DNA of 64,000 nucleotides from Punica granatum (GCF_007655135.1 NC_045132.1:15066001-15130000), one strand, 5' to 3'; shown: positions 20,930-33,313, counted from the stretch's first letter. Notes: generated by a model not told the origin, from the letters alone. Numbers and translations are program-made.

Positions 20930-23420
20930 GATGCGGGACTCGAGCTCTGAGAGCGCCTACGTACCCTCTTGGACCGAGGATCAGAGTCTACCGTAGTTCT
21001 TGCGCTTGTTGTACCTGTGATCCTGGTATCATTAGTAAGTCATGGGATTACTAGCAATTTATAAGCACAGGTAAAAGGATGTGTTCGCGACGCATGTTCT
21101 TCAGTTTCGGGTCGCCTGAGCGACCCGTAGAGAGTTTTTGCTTTGGCGATGCGAATGAAATCCCATTTTCGAAGGCCTCAATGCGAGGCCTCCAAGGCTC
21201 CTGTTGGCCATGCACGAGCATATCGAGAAATTTTCAATGATGCTCAAGCGACTCTATCGATTATTCGACGGGCCCGTCGGCTTAGGACCCTTCTCGTCAA
21301 GGTATCGGAGGGCGGCTGCGCTTGTGACCCGTGTGGGGATTTGTTTTGCCTAGATTTAATCAGACTCGGTCTGACCATTTCCAGAATACTATGACTAGAC
21401 CTCAGAAAGGAATGTCTAGGATTTGGCTTTGTGGTAGCCTGTTGAAGGGTGGCTGTGACCCATTCTGGAGTAAAGCAAAGACAAATAGAAAAGAGAAAGT
21501 TTGGGGGGAACGCGTTGCCCCAAGTTAAAAGGATACACGAGTTCACGCCTGTAGCGAGATGTACCCTTTTTCCTATGTTCTTCTGTTGTGTAGGCTATAT
21601 CAAACTGCTTGGATAGCATGCTCGGTATTCCCACTGTGCTTGAGGAAGAATTCACGCTGGACGGTTGAGCTGTGTCGGAGGGCTGATCAAGGATCATGTT
21701 GGAGTAGATAATCTGGCCATTTTCCTTGGAGATCCCTGGTCCGCGCAGTGTGTGAGAGCCTAGGGTGACTGTTTTGTTTATCTCTCGTTTTACTCTCCTT
21801 TTGCTACGGTTACCCACCTCGGGGCCGCACCTCTCACCTAAAGGGGAATAGCTCTCCTTTTGCCACGACCGCCTCAAAGGGTTTTCGGTCATGCCTCTCT
21901 TTTACCTTAGCTTTTGCCTAGGCCGCCCCAAAATGGGTTTTCGACCTAGCGAGCTCGATTCTTTTATCTCTCGAGTTTGCAAGGGCGAAGGTTTCGAAGG
22001 ATTCAACCTCCGAGTGCATTGTTTTCTGTCTCCGTCGAGGGGTTGTGTCTGCTGCTCCCCTTTTGTCGGGGTTTGCTGATTTTTCAAGATTGGCGATACC
22101 GGAGTTTTAAATCTCGGCGGTGCCTTGTTTTGTTCATTAGCGGGTTTTTCCCGCTTCTTTTTTTGCTCTGTTTTTTTTTCTTGCAGCTGGAGTTTGTTTT
22201 GTACCCCATGTCTAGGTTTGAAACTTCACGATTTTGCATCGCCGAGACCGCTTTGGTGTGCTTCGCCTCTTGGAGACTTGTTGTATGTTACTAGCCCTAT
22301 TTTGTGAGGACCGGCTTTCTTGGAAGTTTGACTCTCGCGCACTCGGAAGTCGAACTCCGTTTCATTTGCCCTTGCAAGCATTATATGTGAATTTCCTCTG
22401 TTGTCTAGGAAAAGAAAATGTCAAATTGCCCCATGTGGAATAGGGAACCGAGGTTGTCTCGGCGCGAATGTTGAACGGGGATGCCCCGGTCTTCATTTGT
22501 TGAAGTGGCCCATGGTAGGCGCCTGGTGTGATGTCTCCGATCATCTCTTGTTGTTCTTTACAGCGCGTGCCCCTTGGAGGGTGCACGCTGTTGAAGCCAC
22601 TGGATGTTCGAGAAAGACGATTGCATCAATGCTGAGTGATTCTCTCGATTATCCTTGTTTTCGACTTCATAGGGGGATACCTCATCGTCGGACACCTCCC
22701 TCGTCAAAGTATAAGGAAAGGGTCCGAGACATGTTATTAAGGAAGCGTGAACTCGTGCATTGCTCTTCGCCTGTGGTCAATGTGCCCCTGTGACGGATGA
22801 CAAAGAAGACAATGCATTAGGCGATTATGCGGGGAATATGTGGTAAGAAATATGAGGTGGTCCCATAGGAAAATCCCTTTTTGTCCCGCGCGTGACCCAT
22901 GAAGTGCCACGTGTAGGTGACATTTGTTTCTGAGAATCTAGTCATCACTACTCTGGAGTGGTTAGACCGTAACTAAAGTCACATAAGCATATTTTTCCTA
23001 GTTACGAGTAAGCATGCGCAGTCGTCCTAGGGAAGGCTCGAGGAGTCGGGTCCCATGAGGACAGGCGAGTCGAACAGGTCCAACAGAACTAATAGGGCGT
23101 CGCAAAGACTGTCAGAATGCTCCATTGAAGGATTTGTTCATGTCGAGAGTCTATTTGGGGGAATGCATTTAAATTAAAGCAAAAGAGAGTTTAAAGAAGA
23201 CTGCGCATATTGCCCCCGCGTTCAATCGGCGACCACAACAGAGGTGGATGAGATCCATTCTTTGATCAGAGGCATGATCTTGCTGGTATCTCCTGCGATC
23301 GAGAGTTGGATCATGCTCTGCTTGTGGAGCTGTCACTTCCGGTCATTGCAGCGAAAGGATTAGACTTGCTCCTCGGAGTATCGCTTGGATGAATTTGAAT
23401 CCAAGTCGATTTTGGATTTC
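20930..23420. other. Internal sequence of element A-B, no recognisable domain
   Basis: About 2.5 kb with short open frames on both strands (for example 21416-21892 minus, 22401-22793 plus). I looked for retroviral-type protease, reverse transcriptase YxDD, RNase H and integrase HHCC or DDE motifs and saw none. It may be decayed pol or unrelated captured sequence. Confidence 0.4.
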
Positions 23421-23424
23421 AGAT

Positions 23425-23835
23425 GAGCCTGAAAGCAGTAAATGCGAGGTGTCAAAACCTGAATGTAGTAAATGGTGGGCCGGAGCCCAAAAGCAGTAAA
23501 TGCTGGACCGGGGCCCGCAAGCAGTAAATGCAAAACCGAGGCTCGATATGGGGCCGGAGCTCAAAAGTGGGGCCGAAGCCCGATGAGGGTCCGAAAGCCA
23601 AAAGCGGAACCAAAGCCCGATGCAGTAAATGCCGGACCGGAGCCCGATGCGGGGCCGAAACCCGATGCAGTAAATGCGGAGCCGGAGCCCGATGCGGGGC
23701 CGAAGCCCGATGCAGTAAATGCGGGGCCGAAACCCGATGCAGTAAATGCAGGGTCGGAGCCCGATGCAAGGCCAAAGCCCGATGTGGGGCCGGAGCCCAA
23801 TGCATTAAATGCGTGCTCGATAAAAAAGTGCAAGA
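23425..23835 (-). repeat. Minisatellite 3, 27- and 18-bp units
   Basis: Tandem units on the plus strand alternate GATGCAGTAAATGCGG-containing 27-mers with 18-mers GATGCGGGGCCGAAGCCC, giving a 45-bp higher-order period in places. The GCAGTAAATG motif is also the spacer of minisatellite 2. Unlike the other arrays, these periods are multiples of 3. Open frames such as 23528-23941 are repeat by-products. Confidence 0.8.
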
Positions 23836-23839
23836 GATG

Positions 23840-24600
23840 CAAAAGCAAAGATCAATGCTAAGGAACAGTGCATGGCTCTGTAAAGCGATGACTCTGATTT
23901 TTCTTGCTGTCTTGCTTTGTGGAGCAAGGATGGGGACTTAGTGTTGAAATCCCAAGGAGCTGGATGAGAGACGTTTGTTATCTCAATTGTTGTCGCTCAG
24001 TATTCAAGCTATCTTCTTGTTGAGAATTTCCTGCAATAGGAAAAGAGAACAATGAAAGAGCATAAATTGTTCAGGATTTCAATGCAAGAGTATAGGGAAG
24101 CGAACTGGCCTGGTAGGTGTCTTGCGAGCACACCAAGAGACATGCATTGATACGTTGAGCATGCGTGTATGAGTTGGTGTGAACATGCTTGGACATCTGT
24201 GAAGCGCGCTTAGTCGCTAGTAGATGCACAGGGTCTTGCGGAGAGACGTGCATCTGATCACGCGGTGATGCTTTCTGCGAAGGAGGTCTTCACTCACTTG
24301 TATGGTGAGATGTTAGCTAGTATGCAAAACAGTAAATGAGTAGGATGCATGCAATTCGTGAGTTTTCCAAAACTAATGCCGTCATTCGTATTAACTCCAA
24401 ATGGTTCAAAGTGCACTACAAATTTTGAAAAGATAGTCCTAAGTCGGTCTTCCAACGTGCCCGAGGTGCAAACGACCGTCGCCATGGAAAGCACCGGTTC
24501 CAGGTGAGGGCCTAGTGGAAGTGTCTATCCTAGGGTGTGTGTGGACCTCCACGGGCCCTCTTCCTGGACCTCTCCAAGGCAGCGTTCGTTTGTGCCAACT
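23840..24600. other. Internal sequence of element A-B between array 3 and gag-like gene
   Basis: No recognisable coding domain. Single spacer-like motifs (AACAGTAAATGAG near 24330) echo the neighbouring arrays. Confidence 0.35.
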
Positions 24601-24605
24601 CCTGA

Positions 24606-25715
24606 TCACGCCTTTACAATTGGGCACGGGCCTGGGCAAGCTCCTTTCTGTAGTTGGTGCTGATCGCAAAGCTGCTCATTCTTCTCTGCTACCTCCCGGC
24701 GGAGGCGGTCCCTTTCAGCCCTGAGATTGGCGAGCTCGGCTTGGATGGCCATGTCCCGTACCGGTACCCTGGATGATGTGCTACTCTCGACCGGAGGAGA
24801 GTCTGTGAAATCATCATTCTCTGATGGACCCCATCGATAAAAGCGGAGGATATATTCCTCCGTGGCTTTAAAGCCCTTTGGTGCTATTTCGCGAAAAATT
24901 TTGATCCACTCGGAAACCTTGCGTTCCTCCACACGCAACAGAGGTAGTAATCGCGAAATGATAGACTCCGGACGTGTGAAAAACATAACCGGACGAACAA
25001 GGCCAAAGGGGTTTGCATGGCTTTAGAGCCAAATTTACAAAAGGATTGGGGACCCTCTCAACCTTCGATCGGTCTTTCTTGTAACGCGATCGAGGGACCG
25101 TATGGTCTTGGCCAACAAGGCCACCTCGTACTCGCGGCCTCCAACCACTTGGAGGACAACGCTAGCTAAGGCTGCGTCAATGTAACCGATCGAGCGAGGG
25201 AATAATAGAGTCCCAAAAATTAAGAATAAGATCGCATGACAAAAAAATTTTTGTAAAAGATCCCCTTGAACCTCGCGCGCTCGTATTTCAATAAAATAGA
25301 GGAGTTTCGCGGTAACTATCTCTGTGCCACCGAAATATGCAAGCTCGGCTTGTAATTGAGACCTATGCACCCCGAGTAGATGCGATACCAAAACAAGTCG
25401 GGTGGTGTGGAAGTTAGGTTCCACAATGCCGCGGGTGGTTGCAATTCTTCCGATGAGAGTGCGATATTCCTCGATGGTAGGTGTGAGCTCGGTACCTTGG
25501 ATGTTGAAGACGGCGTGGACTGGGTCCCAAAACGTCACCGCTGCTCCTAAGAAGTTCCAATCCACTCGGCACAGCATTGGTATATCCCAACAAAGGTCCT
25601 GATGTAATCGCGGTCGACTTGGCGTAGATGAGCCCAGATGTGATTGATTTCCTCGAGTGGTGGCGTGACCCTGTCGAGGTGTGGAAAAGAGACCGAGCGC
25701 GCCATCTCTTACCAA
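24606..25715 (-). pseudogene. Gag-like gene (DUF7745-type) of element A-B, broken
   Basis: The minus-strand open segment 25715-25035 contains LTPTIEEYRTLIGR, FWDPVHAVF and LFPRSIGYIDAALASVVLQV. I recognise these as the plant-specific DUF7745-type domain common in degenerate Gypsy-related elements. A start candidate (ATG at 25703 in another frame, MARSVSFPHLDRVTPP) implies a frameshift near 25600. The frame runs on after two in-frame TAA stops (near 25027-25036) into 24986-24606, where MFFTRPESIISRLLP, FRWGPSEN-like sequence and a Leu/Glu-rich coiled coil (AIQAELANLRAERDRLRREV) follow. Presumably it was a structural Gag-like protein. The frameshift and stops make it non-functional as read. The family assignment is from memory. 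Confidence 0.65.
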
Positions 25716-25719
25716 GATG

Positions 25720-26255
25720 AAAGGAAAACCGATTTAGGACTAGTTGATACAAATGACGCCTAATTTTGAAATTAAATGATGCATGGATACAGAAAATAAA
25801 TGCCCACGGCTTAATGTATACAACGTACATCTCTCTCAAAAACAAAAAAAGGACTCAAATGGCGCGCAAGCCGACTCGATGGACTGTTACTGAAGTCGGG
25901 TTGGAAGATGGCATGGAGCTCCTACAGTATGCATGGTTTCGGCACTACAAGGACCGTGCTACCTAGGGATGGGGGGCTCCGACTCAAGGGTGTCAATTCC
26001 TTGAAATCGAGCGGGATTCTTTTCAGGGCCTAAGCGACAGTTGAACTGCGCGCCGTACCTCTACTTCGAACCCCTATCTGACCTATGCTCCTATTTCCGG
26101 TCGTGGGACGCGACCCATAGGTATCTAAATCTAGTATGATATGCAATGTGCGTGCGAGAAATAAAAGTGCGTGAAGTAGATAAGCGGGAAGTTACGGAAA
26201 GCGGTAAATAAACAAGCAAACAAAGCAAGCGAGAACGAGCCCGAACCCTCTAAGT
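25720..26255 (-). other. 5' untranslated leader of element A-B
   Basis: Lies between the primer-binding site and the gag-like start on the minus strand. There is no conserved coding pattern; the plus-strand frame at 25766-25966 is short and unsupported. Confidence 0.4.
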
Positions 26256-26274
26256 GTCCCCAGTGGAGTCGCCA
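26256..26274 (-). other. Primer-binding site of element A-B (tRNA-Arg type)
   Basis: The minus strand reads TGGCGACTCCACTGGGGAC, three bases after the LTR terminus GTGCGCACA. Primer sites of this form are known from plant Tat/Ogre-type Gypsy elements and pair with the 3' end of a tRNA-Arg. The tRNA identity is from recollection of the family. Confidence 0.75.
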
Positions 26275-26277
26275 AAC

Positions 26278-29276
26278 TGTGCGCACCCGAATTTCGTCTC
26301 TCTCGGGGCACGCATGCGCGCGCCTAAATGCAACGCGGCTTGGGAGTGTCCACCTTCCCGGGGACGCGCGACGGACGCACGTGAGAAGGAGTCGCCACTT
26401 GCCATTTTACGACCCGAAGGTCGAGGGCCGGCAAGTTACCAGGTCTAGGGGTACGGGGTACATCTAAAATGCTAAGGCAATAGTCTGTACGGAACCGAAA
26501 ATTCCGAATTCGGGAGTTCTATTACGTGTGGGCCTACATCCCACACACCCTTTCGGTACTCTAGCTTGCTAGGCTTGCCATTTTAATTTAATTATCGCTT
26601 AATTATGTTCCGCTCATCTTATGCGTTTTAACACCGTAAATTCGAAGAAACACTCTGACCGTCCACTCTCCGACCGGGATTATTACATGAATATATATAT
26701 ATATATATAATATAAAACCTTACATTGTTCTCTCAAATAAATAAAAGGCAAGCTATAATGACTAAATCCGGGTCGGTTCGCATTCGGCCATGATTTCACT
26801 CATGCTCACCGTATAGTTTTGGAAAAGACCGAAAATTAAATTAAATGCGCACTCGGTGTATGGGGGTATTGGACCCCGTGATCGACGGTTATGGGCGTTG
26901 GACCTAGTGTGAATCGAGTCCTAAAGGATCGGACTCGATCCTTATAACAATCAAGTGCAAAAGATGTAACAAGCAAGCTCAACTAAACAATCAATGGGGT
27001 TTTGTTATCGCCGAATTTACGTGAATTAACTAATTATTAACCGAGGTATATTAGCATACAAATCCTACCTTAAACAAACAAAAAGGGGTGATGGATAGGG
27101 TATGTAGCATTTGGCATTATTTTAACGGACCCGACAGACGTGATGTCCATAGTCAAGTATCAAATGTGTGGGTTGTTTTTAGATCATTCTATATCGTGAC
27201 AATATGGCTTTTACAGATTAAAAGTATTTTCACCTAAAACCCAAAAACCTAACCCTCTAATTGACTATTGCCCATGTTTGATTTAAGCCGAGTTTGAGAT
27301 TAATATATTTTTCATGTTTTAACCCGTTCTAAACACAAACCTATACTAGGATTACGGCAGGACAAGAACCGGTAATCATGCCCTTGAATCGGTAAATATG
27401 TGTGTGCATGAAAATCAAGATTACGTTGTACGTATCTCGGTGCTTTTGAAATTGTGAATTTTGAAAAGGGCATAACTAACAGTTCTTGAACTGTCGACGC
27501 GATTACAAATTATTAATCAATTCGTGCAATCCATTTAAAGAAATCAAGTGATTTAATTTAGCCAAATTTAACGTTCCGATTATCCCGTATGTAGAATTTT
27601 AGGTTAATTAAAAACTTGCCGAATGCTTTAGTCTACGGATTTCTAGCCCTCTAGATAGCCATTAGTTGACCGCCCGATAAGCTCTAATTTCCGACATGGT
27701 CACATAATTACAAAAATGAAATATTTAAATAGGGCACATACATTGTCGGTGGGTGATCCAAGTAGAAAAGGGCCGGATATTTTTAGAAAATGTCTAGGGG
27801 ACTGAATTGAACGATTTTAAAAGAGCAGGGACTGATTTGAAAGTTCTGAAAAAATTGGGGACTGATTTGAAAATTCTAAAAAAAGGGGACTGATCTGGAA
27901 ATTCAAAAAAAATGGGGACTATGTAAAAAAATTACTGAAAATGTCCTAGGACTTATTTGAAATGAATTTGAAAATCCGGATTGATCTGAAAACAAAAAAA
28001 TGGCTCCAGGACTAAACTGAAACAACTCGAAAAGTTTCTAGGGATTCTTGAAAAATTCTGGGAATTCCAGGGCTGATTGGAAAATAGAAGAATGACTGGG
28101 ACTTTATTGAAAAGAATTTTTGAAATTCGGGGCAAATCTGAAAAAGATGAAAAATGGCCCCGAGACTAAACTGAAACAACTTGAAAAGTTCTTTGGGATG
28201 CTTAGAAAAGTCTGAAAAATCCAAGGACTGATTGGAAAATAGTAAAATGACCGAGACTTGATTGAAAATAATTTTTAGAATTCGGGGCAGACCTGCTCGT
28301 GGTCCGGCGTCTCCTGCTCCCGTAACCGGAGCTCGACTCTCCACGATTCTCTCTCGGCACCTCCTAATTCCCTCAACCCGCTGCTCTCCCTCTCACCCGC
28401 GCCAGCCCGACGCCAGAGGCTCCCCAGCCGGGAATCACTGCGACCAGTCGCAGCCGCCGCTCGGACCACCCCTCTCCTTCACTCTATTTTTCGTCTTTTT
28501 TTTTTCTAATCAGTCTGCTGTGATTTTCCGGGTAAATCAGCACACGCTGGCCCGGCCCAGCCAACAGTCCAGCCCAGTCCAGCGGCCCAGCAACCCAACC
28601 AATTCAGCCCAGTCCGAATTCCAGCGGCCCAGTCCAGCTCAGCCGGCCTGACATCGGTGGAGTTCCAGTCCCAGAGCTTCTCATTGGCCGCGTTCGAGGA
28701 ATCCCTGAAGGCAAGAAGAGGCTCCAAGTCCGGGTGAGTCGTCAAAGCTCCGAGGGACGAGCAATGGAGGAGGGGGAGCAGGAGAAGAACTCGGTAGGCG
28801 AAAATGGGAATCGCCATTTTTGTCCGAGCTGGGGAGTTGGGCCGTGGGTAGTGAGTTCCGAGAGTATGGGAGCTAAGAGGTGAAAGAGAGTCGGAGCCGA
28901 GGGGGAGTGAGATGAGGGAAGGCGTCAGGACCGGGATCGGGGAGCTGTGGGCATTCGGGGTCGGGGCTGTGGGCGTCCTCCTCCCCGAGCTCCGGATCTT
29001 TTTCCCTCCCCAAATAGGCGAGCTCAGGAGATCTCTTTTTTAGAGAATTGGCGAGCTCCCGGATTTTTCCGTTCGTCCGTTGAGGGAAATCCTCCCAATT
29101 CCCGAAGAATCAGCCGGGAGTTCGGGACCGGCGGAAGACAGGAGCTGCGGGAATGCGGAAGAGGAAGGGGAGGAAGAAGAACAGGGAAAGTCAAACTTCG
29201 TTTGAGTTTCCTTCTTTTTTTTTAAAGAAAAGGTGATAAATTGGGAAATGATAATTTTGCCCCCCCTAGAGCCGAT
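26278..29276 (-). repeat. LTR B (5' LTR of element A-B), rearranged and truncated
   Basis: 2999 bp, direct copy of LTR A. 26278-28286 aligns with 15202-17206. Then follows a segment (28290-28649) that is the reverse complement of 17600-17957, and then 28650-29276 collinear again with 17957-18546. About 390 bp corresponding to 17207-17599 are missing. The outermost bases of U3 (about 22 bp in LTR A) are also missing, and the sequence passes at CGAT into fragment X. Confidence 0.8.
28290..28649. other. Inverted segment inside LTR B
   Basis: GACCAGTCGCAGCCGCC, ACCCGCGCCAGCCCGACG and CCGGGTAAATCAGCAC run on the plus strand here but on the minus strand at 17600-17957 of LTR A. Copy C agrees with A in orientation, so B carries the derived inversion. 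Confidence 0.85.
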
Positions 29277-31290
29277 CACACGGCTTGAGAGTGTCTACCT
29301 TCTCGTTGGGACGCGTGACAGACACGCGTGAGAATGAGTCGTCACTTACTGTTTACGACCCGAAGGTCGAGGGCCATTAAGTCGCCCGGGTCTAAGGGTA
29401 CGAGATACACCTAATTGCTAAGGCATATGGTCTGTGGAACCCGAGGTTCCGAATTTGGGGATTCTGTTACATGCGGGCCTATATCTTGCACGCCCTATCG
29501 GTACTCTAGCTTGTCTAGGCTTACCATTTTTCGTTTAATTACCGCTTAATTAATGTGTGTTCGTCTTACCCGTTTTGACACCGTAAATTCGAAGAAAACG
29601 GTCGATTCGGACTAAGAACTCGAGAAAAGAATAGGCCTGTACATCGAGGAATCGGTTTGCTTTCCTCTTGTAACGGTTCATTGGACCATGATGGTCGACG
29701 TCCTGCGTGAACCGAAACCACGAAGCATTGGGTTTACTCATCCCTAGGTAAGTAAATCGACTCGACCAATTCAGCACTTGGACCGTTCTCTCTCCGACCG
29801 GGATTTTTACATGAATAAATATACAAAATAAATCCTTACACTGCTCTCAAATAAATAAAAAATATAAATTACAACGCCCGAATCCCGGTCGGTTCGTGTT
29901 CGGTCATTATTCCACTCGTGCTCACTGTGTGATTTGGAAAAGACTGAAAATGAAGTTAAGATGCGCGCTCAGTGTATGGGGGGCATTGGACCCCGTGATC
30001 AACGGTTAGGGGCGTTGGACCTCGTGTGTATCGTATCCTAAAGGATCGGGTTCGACCCGCAAAGAAATAGAGAAAAAAAAGACAAAAGTAGATCAAAACA
30101 GACAAAAACAGATAAAAACATATGAATATAGACAAGTTGTGTTTTAAATGTCGTGTATACTTGATTTATCAGGTTATGTACCGGGGTTACTTGGCAAGCA
30201 AATTCCTACCCTAAACAGACAAACGAGGTGATGGAGAGGGTATGTGGCATTCAACGATATTTTAGCGGACCCAACAAACATGGTGTCTGTAATCAAGTCT
30301 CGAGTATGTGGGTTGTTTTTAGATTGTTCTGTATCGTGACAATGTGGCTCTTGCGGATTATAACGGGAATGTATTTTTGCCTAAAACCCGGAACCTAAAC
30401 CTTTGTTTAACTATTGGGCCATGTTTGATTAAGTCGAGTTTGAGATTAATCCGCTTTTTGTGTTTTGACCCGTTCTAAGCACAAACCTAGAGAATTGGGA
30501 GCACGAAACACCACGTGGGTGCTAAGATCTCTGTACATGACCCATGTGGGATCGAATTACCTCTCACGGGCCGTCCCCGCTCATACCTCTAATCCAATTT
30601 CCTAAGCGCCAAAATCTACACTAGGGTGACATAAACATATCAATGGAAAAGAAGGGGCATACGAGTTACAATCGTACCTTGATAGGCGCCTGCCCATTTT
30701 CCTATTCAATATGTTTCTGTCATCCTAATGCCTAGGGTGTCGGTGGATCAAGAATAGGTGGTCATGCCCTTGAACCGGAGAGTATGTTTGTGCGTGGAAA
30801 ATCAAGATTACGTGACACGGACTATCGAAAGTCGGTAGCCGGTGTCGACCGATCCCTTGGATCCATCGGGGTCGTGAGGACCCCGAAAGAGCCGAGAAAT
30901 TGGTTGCTTCACCCGAAAGTGGTTTAAAGAGGACTCGTATACCCCGACTTGAGCCGCCTCAAATCGGGCCTAAACTCAAGTCAAGATATACGTGTACTCC
31001 CTAGATATCCTTCTACACGTGATACGTATCTCGGTGCTTTTAAAATTGTGAGTTTTAAAAGGGCATGACTAACAGTTCTTGAACTATCGACGCGATTACA
31101 AATTATTGACTAGTTCGTGTAATTTATTTACAAAGAGCCGAGTGATTTATTTTAGCCAAGTTTAACGTCCCGATTATCCCGTGTGTGGAATTTTAAGTTA
31201 ATTAAAATTTGCCAAATGCTTTAGTTTGCGGGTTTTGAGCCGTCAATACAGCCATTGGTGGACCGCCCCAATAAAGCTCTAGTTTCCAAC
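29273..31290 (-). repeat. LTR fragment X, right piece
   Basis: Starts with a second copy of 14986-15201 (216 bp). It then continues collinear with LTR A (around 15460-16620), diverged, with extra sequence at about 30490-30740 and 30810-31020. Homology stops near 31290 (GACCGCCCCAATAAAGCTC). No coding sequence. Confidence 0.7.
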
Positions 31291-33305
31291 CATCTTGGAA
31301 CTAAGATCTAATTTTTAATCGACTTTACATGATTAAACCAATTCGTGTGAGGTTTTAGTAAAAAATGCATTCAAACATCACGAAGCACATGAACGCAACA
31401 TACACAATTGTAATAAAACTAATTTGTCAGTTTTATGTTTGAGTGATTAATTAGGCTGGTTTTGGTGTATTTAATCATTTTTTATTCCTTAAAGCCGAGT
31501 AAGCATGAAGTTAATTCGTGTGAGTTCATTCTCGTTTCAAACAACCGGTTTTAAGGTCGATACTTAAAATTACTCCTATTCATGTGAGATTTTAATGGAT
31601 CCTCATTCAAATCATCCACCAAACATCGAAACAACCTCATAACATGCACGAGACACTTGAACCAAGCACTTTTAACACTATTTCAAATCTGGTCCGATTG
31701 ATTGTCACCCTCTTCCATATTCATTTGAAGGTTATTTCAGCGTTTAGTGTGTCATTAAGCCAATCAACTCATACTCTAAACATTGAAACAATATCATATC
31801 GCGCAAGAAGCACCCAAACCAAGCATTTATAAAAATTTTCAAATCTGATCGTCAAGCTCATAATCCCTTTTTATGTTCGTTTCAAGGCCATATTGACATT
31901 TAGCGTGTTATTGAGCCAAGATCTATTCAAGTGAGTTCATGTGAGTCATTATTCCAACATCACCGCCATCTCCAAACAACTCTTTGGACCTATCATGATC
32001 ACGAGAAGTGGTTTAAACGAACATTTAACCGGTTTTTAACATCCAAGTTCATATTTTGTCGGTTTCATGCGTTTTCGACTTTCACAAGCAATCATCTTTC
32101 ACGAGCAAGCACACAACCCTCAACCACCCAAATGGAATTATGGGAGTCCTAGACATGCTTCTAAGGGTCTAAGGAAGTAGCTCCTTCAAGGGAATATCGA
32201 ATGGAATCTCGTGAGGAGACAATGGAAGCGAGGAGGGGGTCCTCGGGTCTCCTTCTTCACCACCAGGCTGAGGGACCACCAAGGCTGCTACAGGTGCCTC
32301 GATGGGCCGACAAGGACCTGCAAACACCGAGAAATAAAGGGAGGGTAGCCTCAAGGATGTGATGACAGCAACCGCAACTCGAGGGACCTCAAAGGGGTTC
32401 CAACAACAACTCCACGGGTCCGGGGTAGGGTAGCAGCAACTATGGAGCGAGGGCGAGAGCTGTGGGGTCGAGCCGAAGACTGGTGGGAGTTTAGAGAGAG
32501 AGGTCGAGCTCAGAGGTCCGGAGTTTTTTTCTTAAGGGAAAAGAGGAGGTCGGGAGATGTGTGTGCTGAGGGAAGAAAGTGCGAGGCAGTTGAGGGCGTG
32601 AAGAGGGAAATAACGAGCTGAGGGGAAGTCAGTGAAAGGGAGACGAGCTAAGGGCTGGTCCGTGCCTCCTCTCGAGAGCCGTCTGTGAACCGAATGAAAG
32701 AAAACGGGGAATGAACGCGAGAGAGAACTGATTGAGGGAGTTGGGTCAGCTGAGAGGGAGTTTCCCGAGAGAGAATGAGCTGAGGGAGCGGAAGAGAGAG
32801 TGTTGCAGTTGAGGGAAACGTGGGCTCCGTAAGCTATCAGATAAAGAGAGAGGGTGAGCTGAGGGTTCTGTAATGAGCTGGGGGCAAAAAAAAATCACGA
32901 AAAAATCATCTGCCTCTTCTTCCCTTCCCTGGTCTGTCCTTCCCGAGAGAACAGAAAAAAAGAAAAATGGTGATGTTTTCTGCAGGAAGCTACAGAGGAG
33001 GCAGGCCGAAGAAGAGAACAAAGGTGATGATGATCATTTGAACGAAGGGAGCCAGGAGGGGAAAGGGAGCAGCAGCAGATTCAAAATGCATGGAAGCGGA
33101 GGAAAACGCAAGCTTCTGACGTGCATGGAGTGCAAGTTTCATCTGAACGGGCAGAGGAGATGAAGAGCCCAGGGAGCTGGACAATCTGCCCCTTTTCCTC
33201 TTCAAGAACGAAATGCCGAGAGAAACGCCAAGGGAGATCAGAGCTATAGAGAAAAGAGAAGGAAGAAGCATCAAAAAGGAAAGGGGGGGTGGGGAAGATC
33301 CCGCA
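31291..33305. repeat. Further LTR-like repeat sequence
   Basis: 31291-32100 resembles 12280-12580 and is AT-rich. 32150-33300 is purine-rich on the plus strand with many GAGCTGAGGG and GAGAGAG motifs, like the polypyrimidine start of the other LTRs in reverse. It is plausibly one more LTR of a distant subfamily in the A/B orientation. Open frames on the minus strand (for example 32746-33274) are Ser/Leu-rich by-products. Confidence 0.4.
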
Positions 33306-33313
33306 ATCTGAAT

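Larger units (their letters stand above)
15202..29276 (-). mobile_element. Large LTR retroelement A-B, non-autonomous, minus strand
   Basis: A 14.1-kb element bounded by direct LTR copies at 26278-29276 (5' in its own direction) and 15202-18569 (3'). Order on the minus strand: 5' LTR, primer site at 26274-26256, broken gag-like gene near 25715-24606, minisatellite 3, unrecognised sequence, a Gln/Pro-rich stretch, minisatellite 2, polypurine tract, 3' LTR. I see no reverse transcriptase, RNase H or integrase motif in the 7.7 kb between the LTRs. This fits a non-autonomous Gypsy derivative (LARD or TR-GAG type); the primer-site sequence points towards the Tat/Ogre group. LTRs A and B differ by roughly 4% in their first 330 bp by eye, so the insertion is not recent. 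Confidence 0.75.

Noticed and set aside
23452..23941. Cys/Ala/Glu-rich repetitive frames as a metal-binding protein
   Set aside because: They are translations of minisatellite 3 on both strands, with equally open frames in different registers.
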